Part shown: in pieces, positions 8,097 to 17,409 of the stretch
Layout of the letters: every line of letters begins with the position of its first letter
Position numbering within the stretch: the stretch's first letter is position 1
Source: Acidobacteriota bacterium
GTDB taxonomy: Bacteria; Acidobacteriota; Blastocatellia; Pyrinomonadales; Pyrinomonadaceae
Length of the DNA: 45,797 nt
Direction of reading: 5' to 3'
NCBI GenBank assembly: GCA_020200235.1
Contig: JAIVJC010000018.1
Span: 1-45,797 of the forward strand
Made by a program: the position numbers and the translations under genes
The notes under the pieces: model-generated
Told to the model about the DNA's origin: nothing
The model's input: the letters and a program-made list of their open reading frames with translations, nothing else
The model's database searches: none

Positions 8097-8144
8097 CAAG
8101 CACAGAGGGGGCGCGACTCGCGAGTCGCGCCCCCTCTGTGCTTG
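8097..8144. terminator. Perfect 48-bp palindromic bidirectional terminator
   Basis: Positions 8097-8144 form a perfect inverted repeat with 24-bp arms around TCG|CGA, starting CAAGCACAGAGGGGG. It sits between the convergent genes at 7107 (rightward) and the PEP carboxykinase at 8161 (leftward), so one structure can end both transcripts. T-tracts are short (CTT on either side). Confidence 0.75.
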
Positions 8145-8160
8145 AACCTTTCAGCCGGGC

Positions 8161-9798
<1,638 letters not shown>

Positions 9799-9821
9799 CG
9801 TCCTTCTCCTCAAGAAAAGTC

Positions 9822-9899
9822 TGAACGATGAACGCGGAACGATGAACTGAAAGCCCCTGCCTTTTACTTCATTGTTCCGCGTTCATACTTCATCGTTTA
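9822..9899. repeat. Palindromic repeat element upstream of pckA
   Basis: The left arm (about 9823-9847) carries GAACGATGAACGCGGAAC. The right arm (about 9867-9898) carries the complement with one 7-nt insertion (GTTCCGCGTTCATACTTC). About 20 nt separate the arms. The right end overlaps the stop codon of the small gene at 9897. It belongs to the class of small palindromes scattered through this window. Confidence 0.62.
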
Positions 9900-10136
9900 A
9901 CTCTCGTCCGCGCTGTTGCGCCGCCGGCGCGCCAGCTCGCGCAGGGCGACGGAGAGGTCGCGCGCGGCGCGCTCGATGCGGTCGGCGCTCGCCTCCAGCT
10001 CGCTGTCGTCGGTCGTCTGGTTGGCGACCGCACAGAGCGCGTCCCCGATCTGCGTCGTCAGCCGCTCCGCCGCCGACTCGGTCTCCTGCGCGGCGGGCGA
10101 CAACTGCGTCGCACGTCCTGCCTCTCGATTGCTCAC
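9897..10136 (-). CDS. Small helical protein of unknown function
   Basis: 79 residues, GTG start at 10136 with GGGGAG 7 nt upstream, which supports it as a real gene despite its size. It is rich in Ala, Glu and Arg with heptad-like spacing (SADRIERAARDLSVALRELA), so a helical hairpin or coiled coil is likely. No signal peptide or membrane segment. Its stop codon lies in the end of the repeat element upstream of pckA. I do not recognise a family. Confidence 0.6.
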   Translation of the reverse strand: MSNREAGRATQLSPAAQETESAAERLTTQIGDALCAVANQTTDDSELEASADRIERAARDLSVALRELARRRRNSADES

Positions 10137-10363
10137 AAAAAAACTCCCCGCGTGATCTTCCGGCTAAGGAATCCCAACTTGTTTTGGTCGCTGTTGGTTG
10201 AGTCTTGCGGTCGCGCGAAGCGCGCCGCGCCATTAACAAAGATTATCTTCGGATGAACAAAATTCATACATCATCCGTGGGCGCGAATCAAGTCGCCGCG
10301 CCGGAGCGCGCCCGTCGCGCCTTGCCCGCGCCGCCGCGCGTTTGTTAGAAGTTTCGTCACAGC

Positions 10364-11011
10364 ATGAGCACCAAGCCGGACAGGGGCGCGTTCACGCCGC
10401 GCGAGTGGAAGATCGTCGAGCGTCACCGCACGCCCGCCGCCGTACAGCGCTACCTGACGGCGATGCGCTACAACCGCGAGGAGTGCGGCGCGACGCTGCG
10501 CACGTTCCGCGGGGTCGTCAGCCGGGGCGAGGCGCACTGCCTCGAAGCCGCGCTCTCTGCCGCCGCCGTCCTCGAACAGCACGGCGACCCGCCGCTCCTG
10601 ATGAGCCTCGAATCGCAGGATCAGCTCGATCACGTCGTCTTCGTCTTCCAACGGGACGGTCTGTGGGGCGCGGTCGCGCGGTCGCGCGATCTCGGCTTGC
10701 ACGGTCGTAAGCCCGTCTTCAGAACGTTGCGCGCGCTCGCGTGGAGCTACTTCGACACCTACGTCGATTACGCGGGGCGCATCACCGGCTACGGCTTGGG
10801 GGACTTGCGCGAGCTGGGGAACTACGACTGGCGCTTCTCGGGGAAGAACGTCTGGAAGGTCGAGCGCTACCTGCAGGAGATTCCGCACCGCGCGATCAAG
10901 TCGTCCGACGCGAGGTACGAGCGGCTGCTCGCGCGCTACAAGGAGTTCCGCGGCGCGAACCCGACGGGGCACCTGGAAGACTACGAGACGAGATCGGTTT
11001 GGATGATTTGA
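10364..11011 (+). CDS. Transglutaminase-like fold protein (putative Cys-His-Asp triad)
   Basis: 215 residues. The middle shows the order expected of transglutaminase/cysteine-protease-like domains: C59 in GEAHCLEAALSAA at a helix start, H90 in QLDHVVFVF on a strand, and D109 in ARSRDLGLHG. The rest includes a Trp/Tyr-rich C-terminal half (YGLGDLRELGNYDWRFSG). No signal peptide, so a cytoplasmic role. Known members of the superfamily cleave or cross-link amide bonds, but the substrate is unknown here. The ribosome site is weak, so the start is not certain. Flanked by long non-coding stretches, it appears monocistronic. Confidence 0.62.
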   Translation: MSTKPDRGAFTPREWKIVERHRTPAAVQRYLTAMRYNREECGATLRTFRGVVSRGEAHCLEAALSAAAVLEQHGDPPLLMSLESQDQLDHVVFVFQRDGLWGAVARSRDLGLHGRKPVFRTLRALAWSYFDTYVDYAGRITGYGLGDLRELGNYDWRFSGKNVWKVERYLQEIPHRAIKSSDARYERLLARYKEFRGANPTGHLEDYETRSVWMI

Positions 11012-11685
11012 GGTCGGAGGCGATTTAAGAAGAGGCGATTTAAGAGAGGAGTCAAGGGGCGGCGAAGGCGGGCGCCGCGGGCGCGAAAGATTTGTCGCCC
11101 GCGTCGCACCATTTAGGCGAACGCCGGTGATGGGTCATTCCCGGTGACGAACAAAGATGGGGACTGCGGGCAGAGGATCGTTTTCGATGTTGAACGAGGA
11201 TTAAGATTTCGCCTACGTGTGTGAACGCACGGACGAATACCCTTCCGAGTGATTAACTCACCTCTCATTCATCGGAGCGCTTGACTTTGTAAACGTCGTC
11301 GTGCATTATGCCGTCGCTCGATAGATGAATACCCCTCGCGCCGGCCCGCCCTACATTCCGCTGCCGCGTCAGAGGTCTCAAAAAACCCGAAAACCTACAG
11401 GCAAGTCCAGTTGTAGTCACGTCCGGTTCGAGCTTCAAAAACCGAGCCGGGATCGATATCCACCGGCAGCCTTCGCGTCTTCAATAATCAGCAGTTCAGT
11501 TTCCGACGAGGTTAGCCAAGCAGGCAGGGGCTCAACTCCCGGGTACATCAGGGGCGAGTTCAAGGGGGATTAACTCTGAAGCCCTCGGTGTGTCTTTACG
11601 CACCCGACGGCCCGGGGAGAGGTCTACAACGATACCCGCAACAGTCCAACAGCGATTCAGTAACCCAGACGAAGGAGCAAACGTA
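11012..11685. other. Long leader/intergenic region before the multicopper oxidase
   Basis: 674 bp with no convincing gene. A possible sigma-70 promoter lies at 11281-11309. A hairpin with CCGGTTCG and CGAGCCGG arms lies at about 11422-11450. The leader from there to ATG 11686 would be about 370 nt, long enough for RNA-level control, but I match no known riboswitch. Confidence 0.5.
11281..11309 (+). promoter_or_regulatory. Possible sigma-70 promoter of the MCO-sco operon
   Basis: TTGACT at 11281-11286, 17-bp spacer, CATTAT at 11304-11309 (five and four of six consensus positions). It is upstream of the multicopper oxidase operon, but the leader would be unusually long, so the assignment is tentative. 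Confidence 0.33.
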
Positions 11686-13305
11686 ATGGCGAACACCCCG
11701 AAGCGAGATAAGACGAGAGAGAAAGCATCAATCGTCGCCGCCAAAAACAGGCGCGAGTTGATTGCCGCAGGTCTCAACCGACGCGACCTGCTCAAGATGG
11801 GCCTCTTGACCAGCGCCGGCATGCTCATCCCCAAGGTGGGGTTGAGCGCGCGCCCGCTGACCTCCGCCGGCTACGTCTACGACACCCCGCAAAGCCGCCC
11901 GACCCGCGCCTTCATCGAGGACATGCCCCGCCTGACCATCAAGCAGCCGGTGGCGGACGCCTCGGCGCTGACAGGCCCGGACCCGCAGATCGCGCCGAAC
12001 CTGACGGGCGGCGAGAGCCGCACGGTCGCGCACCAGGCTTACGCACAGTTCCCCCCGCGCAAGTTCTACGAGGTTCACGAGAAGGCGTTTCTCGCCAAGT
12101 CCTCCCCCGACTTCGTCCAGCCGTCGACCCTCTGGGGCTTCGACGGGCTGTTCCCCGGCCCGCTCTTCGTGGCGCGCTACGGCGAGCCGATCCTGGTGCG
12201 CCAGTTCAACGACTTGCCGAACGATAACGGCGGCTTCGTCTACAAGGGGCTGGCCGGCATGTACAACCTCTTCCACCCGGAGGACTCCCCCTACGACACG
12301 GGCAACGAGAACACCGGCTTCAAGCTGCCCTCGTTCCCCGACTACGACATCAACATGGTGTTCAACGACGCCGTGTATGACGCGCAGACCGACCAGCTGG
12401 CCTTCGACCTCTTCAACCTCGACGGCATCCTCGGCGACAAGATGCTGGTCAACGGGAAGGTGCAGCCCGTGCTCCACGTGAGCCCGCGCCGCTACCGCTT
12501 CCGCTGGCTCAACATGGGGCCCTCGCGCTTCTACCAGCTCTCGCTGCTCGACCCGACCAACAACACCAGTAAGCCCATCTGGCAGATCAGCGTTGATGGA
12601 AACTTGTTGAAGAAGCCCGTGCAGGTGCCCAACGGGTGCCGCATCGCCGTCGCCGAGCGCGTGGACGTGATCGTCGACTTCACGGGGCTGCAGGGCAAGA
12701 CCTTCTACATCGAGAACCGGCTGGAGCAGTCCGACGGGCGCGGGCCCACGGGCAACGTCCTGAGCCCGGGCCAGGGCACTAAAATCCTGCAGATCAAAGT
12801 GGACGGCCCCGTCGTCGCCGACAACAGCGTCAACCCGGCGCTGATCCCGGCGAATCAGCCCGTCTACTTCTACGACTTCCCGGACACGCTCGCCACCCCG
12901 ATCGTGACGCGCACCTTCCGCTTCGAGCGCAACAACGGGCAGTGGGCCGTCAACGGTAAGTTCGCGGCCTGCGAGGACACGCGCTTCAGGATCAAGCGCA
13001 ACACGGTCGAGAAGTGGATCTTCCAGAACAACTCGGGCGGGTGGCAGCACCCCATCCACATGCACTTCGAGGAGTTCCAGACGCTCAAGATTAACGGGGC
13101 CGCGCCGTCCGCCTCGGGCATCATCCAGGCGGGCCGCAAGGACGTGTTGAGGCTTGAGCACAACATGCAGGCTGAGGTGTTCTTCCGCTTCCGCGACTTC
13201 GTCGGGCGCTACCCGATCCACTGCCACAACGTCGTGCACGAGGACCACGCGATGATGGTGCTCCTCGAGATCGACGACGCGGGAGACTTGAAAACCAATC
13301 CGTAG
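11686..13305 (+). CDS. Tat-exported multicopper-oxidase family protein lacking the N-terminal copper motifs
   Basis: 539 residues; ATG 11686 with GAAGGAG 8 nt upstream. Tat signal NRRDLLKMG at 31-39 followed by a hydrophobic stretch. The C-terminal cupredoxin domain is complete: HPIHMHFEEF at 455-464 and HCHNVVHEDHAM at 512-523 give the type-1 Cys513/His/Met set and four of the eight trinuclear-centre His. The other four should come from two HxH motifs in domain 1, and none exists. The sequence runs from FNDLPNDNGGF directly into VYKGLAGMY (residue 184/185, base 12237). In relatives as I recall them, roughly 60-75 residues bearing HLHN and WYHDH lie there. The frame is kept. As written it could hold type-1 copper but should not reduce O2 at a normal trinuclear site. 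First gene of an operon with sco and a beta-propeller. Confidence 0.88.
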   Translation: MANTPKRDKTREKASIVAAKNRRELIAAGLNRRDLLKMGLLTSAGMLIPKVGLSARPLTSAGYVYDTPQSRPTRAFIEDMPRLTIKQPVADASALTGPDPQIAPNLTGGESRTVAHQAYAQFPPRKFYEVHEKAFLAKSSPDFVQPSTLWGFDGLFPGPLFVARYGEPILVRQFNDLPNDNGGFVYKGLAGMYNLFHPEDSPYDTGNENTGFKLPSFPDYDINMVFNDAVYDAQTDQLAFDLFNLDGILGDKMLVNGKVQPVLHVSPRRYRFRWLNMGPSRFYQLSLLDPTNNTSKPIWQISVDGNLLKKPVQVPNGCRIAVAERVDVIVDFTGLQGKTFYIENRLEQSDGRGPTGNVLSPGQGTKILQIKVDGPVVADNSVNPALIPANQPVYFYDFPDTLATPIVTRTFRFERNNGQWAVNGKFAACEDTRFRIKRNTVEKWIFQNNSGGWQHPIHMHFEEFQTLKINGAAPSASGIIQAGRKDVLRLEHNMQAEVFFRFRDFVGRYPIHCHNVVHEDHAMMVLLEIDDAGDLKTNP

Positions 13306-13312
13306 TTCGTCG

Positions 13313-13354
13313 CCCGCGCCTCTCGCGCCCGGGAAGGCGAGCGAGAGGCGCGGG
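13313..13354 (+). other. Intercistronic hairpin between MCO and sco
   Basis: CCCGCGCCTCTCGC at 13313-13326 pairs perfectly with GCGAGAGGCGCGGG at 13341-13354, and outer TTCGTC/GACGAA bases can pair as well. No T-tract follows on this strand, so it is more likely an RNA stability, processing or partial attenuation element than a full terminator. Confidence 0.5.
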
Positions 13355-13393
13355 CAGCGGGACGAAAAATTGGAGAAAGGATGTGCTGAAAAT

Positions 13394-14044
13394 ATGAAGA
13401 ACATCAGTCGAAGAAGCGTGATGGCACTGCTCGGGGCGGCCCCCTTCGCCGGCGCGCTCGTGGCGCGCGGCGAGACGCCCGCGCCGAAGCCGGTGGTCAA
13501 GAACACCTCGGCGCGCGAGCGGATACGGGAGCGTCATTTCCCGAACCTCCTGCTGACGACGCACGAAGGCAAAAAGGTTCGGTTCTACGACGACTTGATT
13601 AAAGACAAGATCGTCCTCATCAACTTCATGTACGCCAAGTGCGACGGCGTCTGCCCGGGCATCACGGCGAACCTGGTCAAACTACAGAAGCTGCTCGGCA
13701 GCCGGCTGGGGCGCGACGTCTTCATCTACTCGTTCACGTTGAAGCCGGAGCACGACACGCCCGCGGTCTTGAAGGAATACGCCGAAGCGTACCACGTGAA
13801 GAAGGGGTGGACGTTTTTGACCGGCACCCCCGCGGACATGGAACTGCTCCGGCGCAAGCTGGGCTTCACCGACCCCGACCCGGCGCTCGACGCCGTCAAG
13901 TCGAACCACATCGGGAACGTCCGCTACGGCAACGAGCCGCTGCAACTGTGGGGATCGTGCCCGGGGATGTCCAAACCCAGTTGGATGATCGAATCAATCA
14001 GCTGGCTGGAGAGGCCGAAGGCCGGTAAAGGAGAGGGAAAATGA
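13394..14044 (+). CDS. SCO1/SenC-family copper chaperone or thiol reductase
   Basis: 216 residues from ATG 13394. It begins with a Tat-like signal (SRRSVMALLGAAPFAGAL). The thioredoxin-fold core shows the SCO copper/thiol motif CDGVC (C83, C87) after VLINFMYAK, and the distal ligand H172 in KSNHIGNVRYGN. The extra Cys189 (WGSCPG) is not part of the classic set. SCO proteins bind Cu through CxxxC plus His and metallate cytochrome oxidase CuA or other cuproproteins outside the cytoplasm. Its place 88 bp after a multicopper oxidase suggests it services that enzyme. Its stop overlaps the start of the propeller gene (ATGA), so translation is coupled. Confidence 0.93.
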   Translation: MKNISRRSVMALLGAAPFAGALVARGETPAPKPVVKNTSARERIRERHFPNLLLTTHEGKKVRFYDDLIKDKIVLINFMYAKCDGVCPGITANLVKLQKLLGSRLGRDVFIYSFTLKPEHDTPAVLKEYAEAYHVKKGWTFLTGTPADMELLRRKLGFTDPDPALDAVKSNHIGNVRYGNEPLQLWGSCPGMSKPSWMIESISWLERPKAGKGEGK

Positions 14045-14985
14045 GAAGGAATAGCCAAAGAAAGAACGTTTGGTTGAGCGCGCTGGTTTTCGCCGCCGCG
14101 ATGTTGATGCTGCCGGCCGCCTCGTTTGCTCAGACCGGGCAGATCACCCACATTCAGGAGGCGGGCGTCGATCCGACGGCGTCCTATGCGGTCGGCGACG
14201 GGCCGACCAGTCTCGCCTCCGACGGCACCTCCATCTGGGTGACGAACCAGTTCTCCAACACCGTCATGAAGGTGGCAGCCGACGGCTCGATCCTCGGCAC
14301 CTTCGCCGTCGGCAAGAACCCGACCGGCATCGCCTCCGACGGCGCGTCCGTCTGGGTGGCGAACACGGCCGACGACACCGTGACGAAGCTGGCGCTCGAC
14401 GGGGGGGTGCTGGGCACCTTCGCCGCCGGCGACGGCCCGCTCGGCGTGCTCATCGACGGCAAGGGCAACGTCTGGGTGACGAACGAGCGGGGCAACACCG
14501 TGACGAAGCTCTCGGCTCTGGGCGTCACCCTCGGCACCTTCAAGGTCGGGCGCCGCCCGGTCGGCATCGCCGCCGACGGCTCGAACGTCTGGGTGGCGAA
14601 CAACAAGGAGAACACGGTGACGAAGCTGTCGAGCGCGGGGGCGGTGCTGGGCACCTACGCGGTCGGCGACGGCCCGTTCGGGGTCGCCTCCGACGGCGTC
14701 AGCGTCTGGGTGACGAACTTCTACAGCGGCACCCTGACGAGGCTGAGCGCGAGGGACGGGTCGGTGGTCGGCACGACGAAGGTGGGCGACGGGGCCTCGG
14801 GCCTCATCATCAGCAACCGGGGCATCGCGGTGGCCAACAACGGCAGCAACACGGTCTCGATGGTCGGCAAGGACGGGCTCGTCTTCGACACGGCGACGGT
14901 GAGCAAGAGCCCGCTCGGGCTGGCGGCCGTCGGCAGCGTGGTGTGGGTCGCCAACACCGGCAGCGACACCATCTCGAAGCGCTAG
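14041..14985 (+). CDS. Secreted YVTN/Vgb-like beta-propeller protein
   Basis: 314 residues with a signal peptide ending near ASFA-QTGQ. About seven repeats of roughly 41 residues follow, each built as VGDGPxxLASDG-xxxWVTN-xxNTVTKLxxDGxxLGTF. This is the NHL/YVTN/virginiamycin-B-lyase-like blade pattern. The lyase active-site His residues of true Vgb are not evident, so an enzymatic role is not claimed; a periplasmic binding or scaffold role is more likely. It overlaps the sco stop by 4 bp (ATGA) and is followed by a strong terminator, so it closes the MCO-sco-propeller operon. Confidence 0.85.
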   Translation: MRRNSQRKNVWLSALVFAAAMLMLPAASFAQTGQITHIQEAGVDPTASYAVGDGPTSLASDGTSIWVTNQFSNTVMKVAADGSILGTFAVGKNPTGIASDGASVWVANTADDTVTKLALDGGVLGTFAAGDGPLGVLIDGKGNVWVTNERGNTVTKLSALGVTLGTFKVGRRPVGIAADGSNVWVANNKENTVTKLSSAGAVLGTYAVGDGPFGVASDGVSVWVTNFYSGTLTRLSARDGSVVGTTKVGDGASGLIISNRGIAVANNGSNTVSMVGKDGLVFDTATVSKSPLGLAAVGSVVWVANTGSDTISKR

Positions 14986-15006
14986 GCGGGCGCTAGCGTG
15001 AATATG

Positions 15007-15045
15007 AAGGTGGCGAGACCCGCCGGCGGGTCTCGCCACCTTTTT
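15007..15045 (+). terminator. Rho-independent terminator of the MCO-sco-propeller operon
   Basis: Perfect 18-bp-arm palindrome AAGGTGGCGAGACCCGCC / complement at 15007-15042, running into TTTTT on the plus strand, 22 bp after the propeller stop. Confidence 0.9.
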
Positions 15046-15109
15046 CCGTGAGCCGAAGTCGCACCTATCAGCGCGGGTGGCTCCGCCCCGGAGCGCGCAC
15101 CTTGATCGT

Positions 15110-15379
15110 TTATTGCACGGTCGCGGGCAGGAGCGAGCCGCGGCGGTCGGTCGCGATCGCGGAGCCGTCTTCGCTGACGACGCCGATCATGCCGTGGAAG
15201 TGGATGTCAGAGCCGGAGAGGACGAGCAGCACGTCGCCCGCGCTGATGCCGGGGTTCAAGACTTTGAAGCGCACGACCGTGGCGCGCCCGTTCTCGTGCT
15301 CGACCGTCTCGAAGTCGAAGGTGTCGGCGTCAACGACGACCGTCTGCGAAGTGTTCGTGTAGTTCGTTGGCTCTGCCAT
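15110..15379 (-). CDS. Small beta-rich protein of unknown function with an HxH motif
   Basis: 89 residues, ATG 15379. The sequence alternates short strands (QTVVVDADTFDFETV, RATVVRFKVLNPG, DVLLVLSGSDIHFHGMIGVV), compatible with a compact beta barrel. IHFHG near residue 59 could bind a metal. No signal peptide. The terminator at 15459-15493 separates it from the upstream ferredoxin-domain operon, so it may have its own promoter. I do not recognise the family. Confidence 0.55.
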   Translation of the reverse strand: MAEPTNYTNTSQTVVVDADTFDFETVEHENGRATVVRFKVLNPGISAGDVLLVLSGSDIHFHGMIGVVSEDGSAIATDRRGSLLPATVQ

Positions 15380-15458
15380 AAATTCTCATCACCCCGCGGG
15401 CCCGCGCCGCGAATCGGGCGGCGCCCCACCCCGGTTTCGGAAGCCGCATCATAACTCC

Positions 15459-15493
15459 GAAAAAGTCGGGCGCGCAAAACCGCGCGCCCGACT
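15459..15493 (-). terminator. Rho-independent terminator of the ferredoxin-domain operon
   Basis: 12-bp stem AGTCGGGCGCGC / GCGCGCCCGACT at 15464-15475 and 15482-15493. On the minus strand it is followed by a T-run (15460-15463), 16 bp beyond the stop of the gene at 15510. Confidence 0.85.
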
Positions 15494-15509
15494 CTCGCGG
15501 CGCGCGCCG

Positions 15510-16052
15510 TCACGGCTGGAACGGCTTGCCGTAAAGCTCCTGGTAGAGCCAGCCGAGGACGCGCACCTCGGCGGTGCAGAGCGTCTCGAGCCAGCAGCAG
15601 GTGAGGTAGACTTCGCGCCCGCGCGCCGTCGGAATCTTCGCGCTCTCCTCGACGCGCGACTCGTCGCCCGCCGAGAGCCCGTAGGCGCTCGCCACCTCCT
15701 CGTTCGTCTTCGTCGCCTCGTCGAGCGCGTTCAGGAGCTGCCCGATCCAGTCGTGCAGCTCGCGCTCCGAAGGGTTCTGCATCAGCGCCTGCATGACGCC
15801 GACGGCGAGCCTGTCTTCCGCGTTCGCGAACTCGAAGACCTCCTCGCCCGCCGCGCGCGCCGCCCCCTGCTTCCACTGAAAAACTTCCTCGACGCGCGGG
15901 TGGCGCACGACGTTCACGCGCGGATCGCGCGCGAGGAACCACTCGATGATGTCGGCGAGCGAAGAGGGCTCGATGCGCCCCTGCGAGTCGCGCGCCAGCG
16001 CGGGCGGTTGATGCTGCGCCGCGCCCGATCCGTTCGATCTCAAATCCGCCAC
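15510..16052 (-). CDS. Unknown helical protein encoded with the [2Fe-2S] membrane protein
   Basis: 180 residues from GTG 16052, with GGAGAG about 8 nt upstream. Longer in-frame readings lack such a site and overlap the previous gene. Predominantly helical: SLADIIEWFLARDPRVNVV, AEDRLAVGVMQALMQNPSE, LHDWIGQLLNALDEA. A C-terminal Cys-rich helix TCCWLETLCTAEVRVLGWLY is notable because three Cys might contact a cluster or a disulfide partner. No signal peptide. It follows the ferredoxin-domain gene by 32 bp and ends at a terminator, so the two form a two-gene operon and probably one complex. Family not recognised. Confidence 0.65.
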   Translation of the reverse strand: MADLRSNGSGAAQHQPPALARDSQGRIEPSSLADIIEWFLARDPRVNVVRHPRVEEVFQWKQGAARAAGEEVFEFANAEDRLAVGVMQALMQNPSERELHDWIGQLLNALDEATKTNEEVASAYGLSAGDESRVEESAKIPTARGREVYLTCCWLETLCTAEVRVLGWLYQELYGKPFQP

Positions 16053-16084
16053 GTTAAAAACTCTCCGCGTGCCCGTCGCACGCC

Positions 16085-17119
16085 CTACGCGCCCTCGCCC
16101 GCGGTCGCCGCTGACTCCGCCGCCTGTCCGCCGTCGCCGCCCGAAGCCTGCGCCCTCAGGAACTTTCCGAAGACGCCGTTCCAGGGCGGGACGACGACCG
16201 AGACCGCGCCGCGCCCCTGCGCCTGGCACGAGAGGCGGATGAGCGGACGGGGCTCGTCCGTCTCGATGTAGCCCATCAAATGCATCACCTTGCGCTCGCG
16301 CTCCGCGACGGGCGAGAGCTTTTCCGCGCCGCCGAGCACGCCGACCCAGCACGTCCCGCACGAGGCTGATCGACACTGCACGGGGATCGGTCCCTCGCCC
16401 ACCGTGCAGCGCGGATCGATCTGCGACCAGTCGCGCTCGTCGTTGGGTGCGGCGGAGGCGATCTCCTGACTGTCGATCATCTGGAAGCGCGCGCTCTCGT
16501 CGTTCTCGTTCCACACGACAGTCCAACGCTTGTCGGTCGTGCGAAGAAATCCCATGAGACCCTGACTGTCGTCGCGCGCCCTCTCGCGCAAAACTTGTGC
16601 GGGCGACTGGCGCGCGAACCTGCCGCCGACTTTCACCTCGCCCGGCGAAGCCCTGAACTTCGCGAGACCGACCTGCGCGACCGTCATCAACGCGACCGCG
16701 GCGATGCCGACGAGCAGCGACTCGTCGACCCTCGCGCCCTCAGCCGCGCGCCGCGCGACGGCGCGGATTTCGTCGGCGAGCGTCGTCGCGCCGTTCGCGA
16801 ACGAGTCGGCGCGCTCTGTCGTAGCGTCCTTCACGGCGCGCCAGTGGCGGTGACCGTAGAGGAACTTGTGCGAGGAGTCGATCTGGTCTTCGAGGCGGTA
16901 GTTACCCTGCATCAAAAGTTTCCGGGCGAGCCCTTCGGGGTCGTCCGAAGTTTGGAGCGCGCGAGCGAGCGCGAGGGGGAAGAAGGCGAACCAGACGCGC
17001 GTGGCGTTGCGCTCCACCTCGTGGATCGCGGGCGCGATCTCTTCGAGGGCGCGCGCCCACGCGGTTTCGTCCTGCCGGTCAAGGAAGTTCTCGTAGTCGG
17101 TCGAGTGATTAGTGCTCAT
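16085..17119 (-). CDS. Membrane-anchored protein with C-terminal [2Fe-2S] ferredoxin domain
   Basis: 344 residues. The N-terminal region (about 1-130) is helical, with a hydrophobic WFAFFPLALARAL segment (43-55) and a His cluster at H84, H90 and H92 (SHKFLYGHRHW). A probable transmembrane helix spans about 134-156 (LLVGIAAVALMTVAQVGLAK). The C-terminal third is a plant-type ferredoxin: C249-x4-C254-x2-C257 (CRSASCGTC) and C298 in IRLSCQAQ. Such domains carry single electrons. The N-terminal domain is unknown to me, so the donor, acceptor and reaction cannot be named. Co-transcribed with the 180-residue gene 32 bp downstream. A 30-bp-stem palindrome lies about 150 bp upstream of its start. Confidence 0.8.
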   Translation of the reverse strand: MSTNHSTDYENFLDRQDETAWARALEEIAPAIHEVERNATRVWFAFFPLALARALQTSDDPEGLARKLLMQGNYRLEDQIDSSHKFLYGHRHWRAVKDATTERADSFANGATTLADEIRAVARRAAEGARVDESLLVGIAAVALMTVAQVGLAKFRASPGEVKVGGRFARQSPAQVLRERARDDSQGLMGFLRTTDKRWTVVWNENDESARFQMIDSQEIASAAPNDERDWSQIDPRCTVGEGPIPVQCRSASCGTCWVGVLGGAEKLSPVAERERKVMHLMGYIETDEPRPLIRLSCQAQGRGAVSVVVPPWNGVFGKFLRAQASGGDGGQAAESAATAGEGA

Positions 17120-17268
17120 TGTCTCTCTGGGGAAAAATTTGTCGTCCAGTCGAAACAGAGAGTTTAGCGGCTCACGGCTAAAGTCTCAAATGCCGGGAGT
17201 GTGGCGCGATCGCCCTGTGGATTTCCCGGACTCGGAGCGTGTTTCAACACCTTCTACGTCACGCACTG

Positions 17269-17337
17269 CCCTTAGCGACTCCAGCGACTCCAGCGTGAGA
17301 ATAAGTTTCACGCTGGAGTCGCTGGAGTCGCTAAGGG
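17269..17337. repeat. Palindromic repeat element with internal direct repeats
   Basis: Perfect 30-bp arms at 17269-17298 and 17308-17337 around a 9-nt loop. Each arm contains two copies of AGCGACTCC/GGAGTCGCT. It lies between two leftward genes (17410 and 16085), so it may act as a terminator or RNA stabiliser, but its design matches the other short-repeat palindromes here. Confidence 0.75.
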
Positions 17338-17409
17338 GAAGCGCGCGGAGGTTTCGTGACACATTCTTAGCGTGGGCTTGTCGTAATGACCATCCCCGCC
17401 GCAGGAGGT

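Noticed and set aside
11325-11573. 82-codon plus-strand frame in the leader of the multicopper oxidase
   Set aside because: No ribosome site, composition unlike the neighbouring genes, and no recognisable motif; the leader interpretation is simpler.
11310-11685. Riboswitch in the long leader of the copper-protein operon
   Set aside because: Only one short hairpin is visible and no known aptamer core can be matched by eye.
11728-13506. Minus-strand open frame of about 590 codons across the multicopper oxidase and the start of sco
   Set aside because: Shadow frame of the copper-protein gene; His/Val/Glu-rich nonsense with no ribosome site.
14041-14985. True virginiamycin B lyase (antibiotic resistance)
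   Set aside because: Only the propeller repeat pattern is shared; the protein is secreted and the catalytic His residues are not evident.
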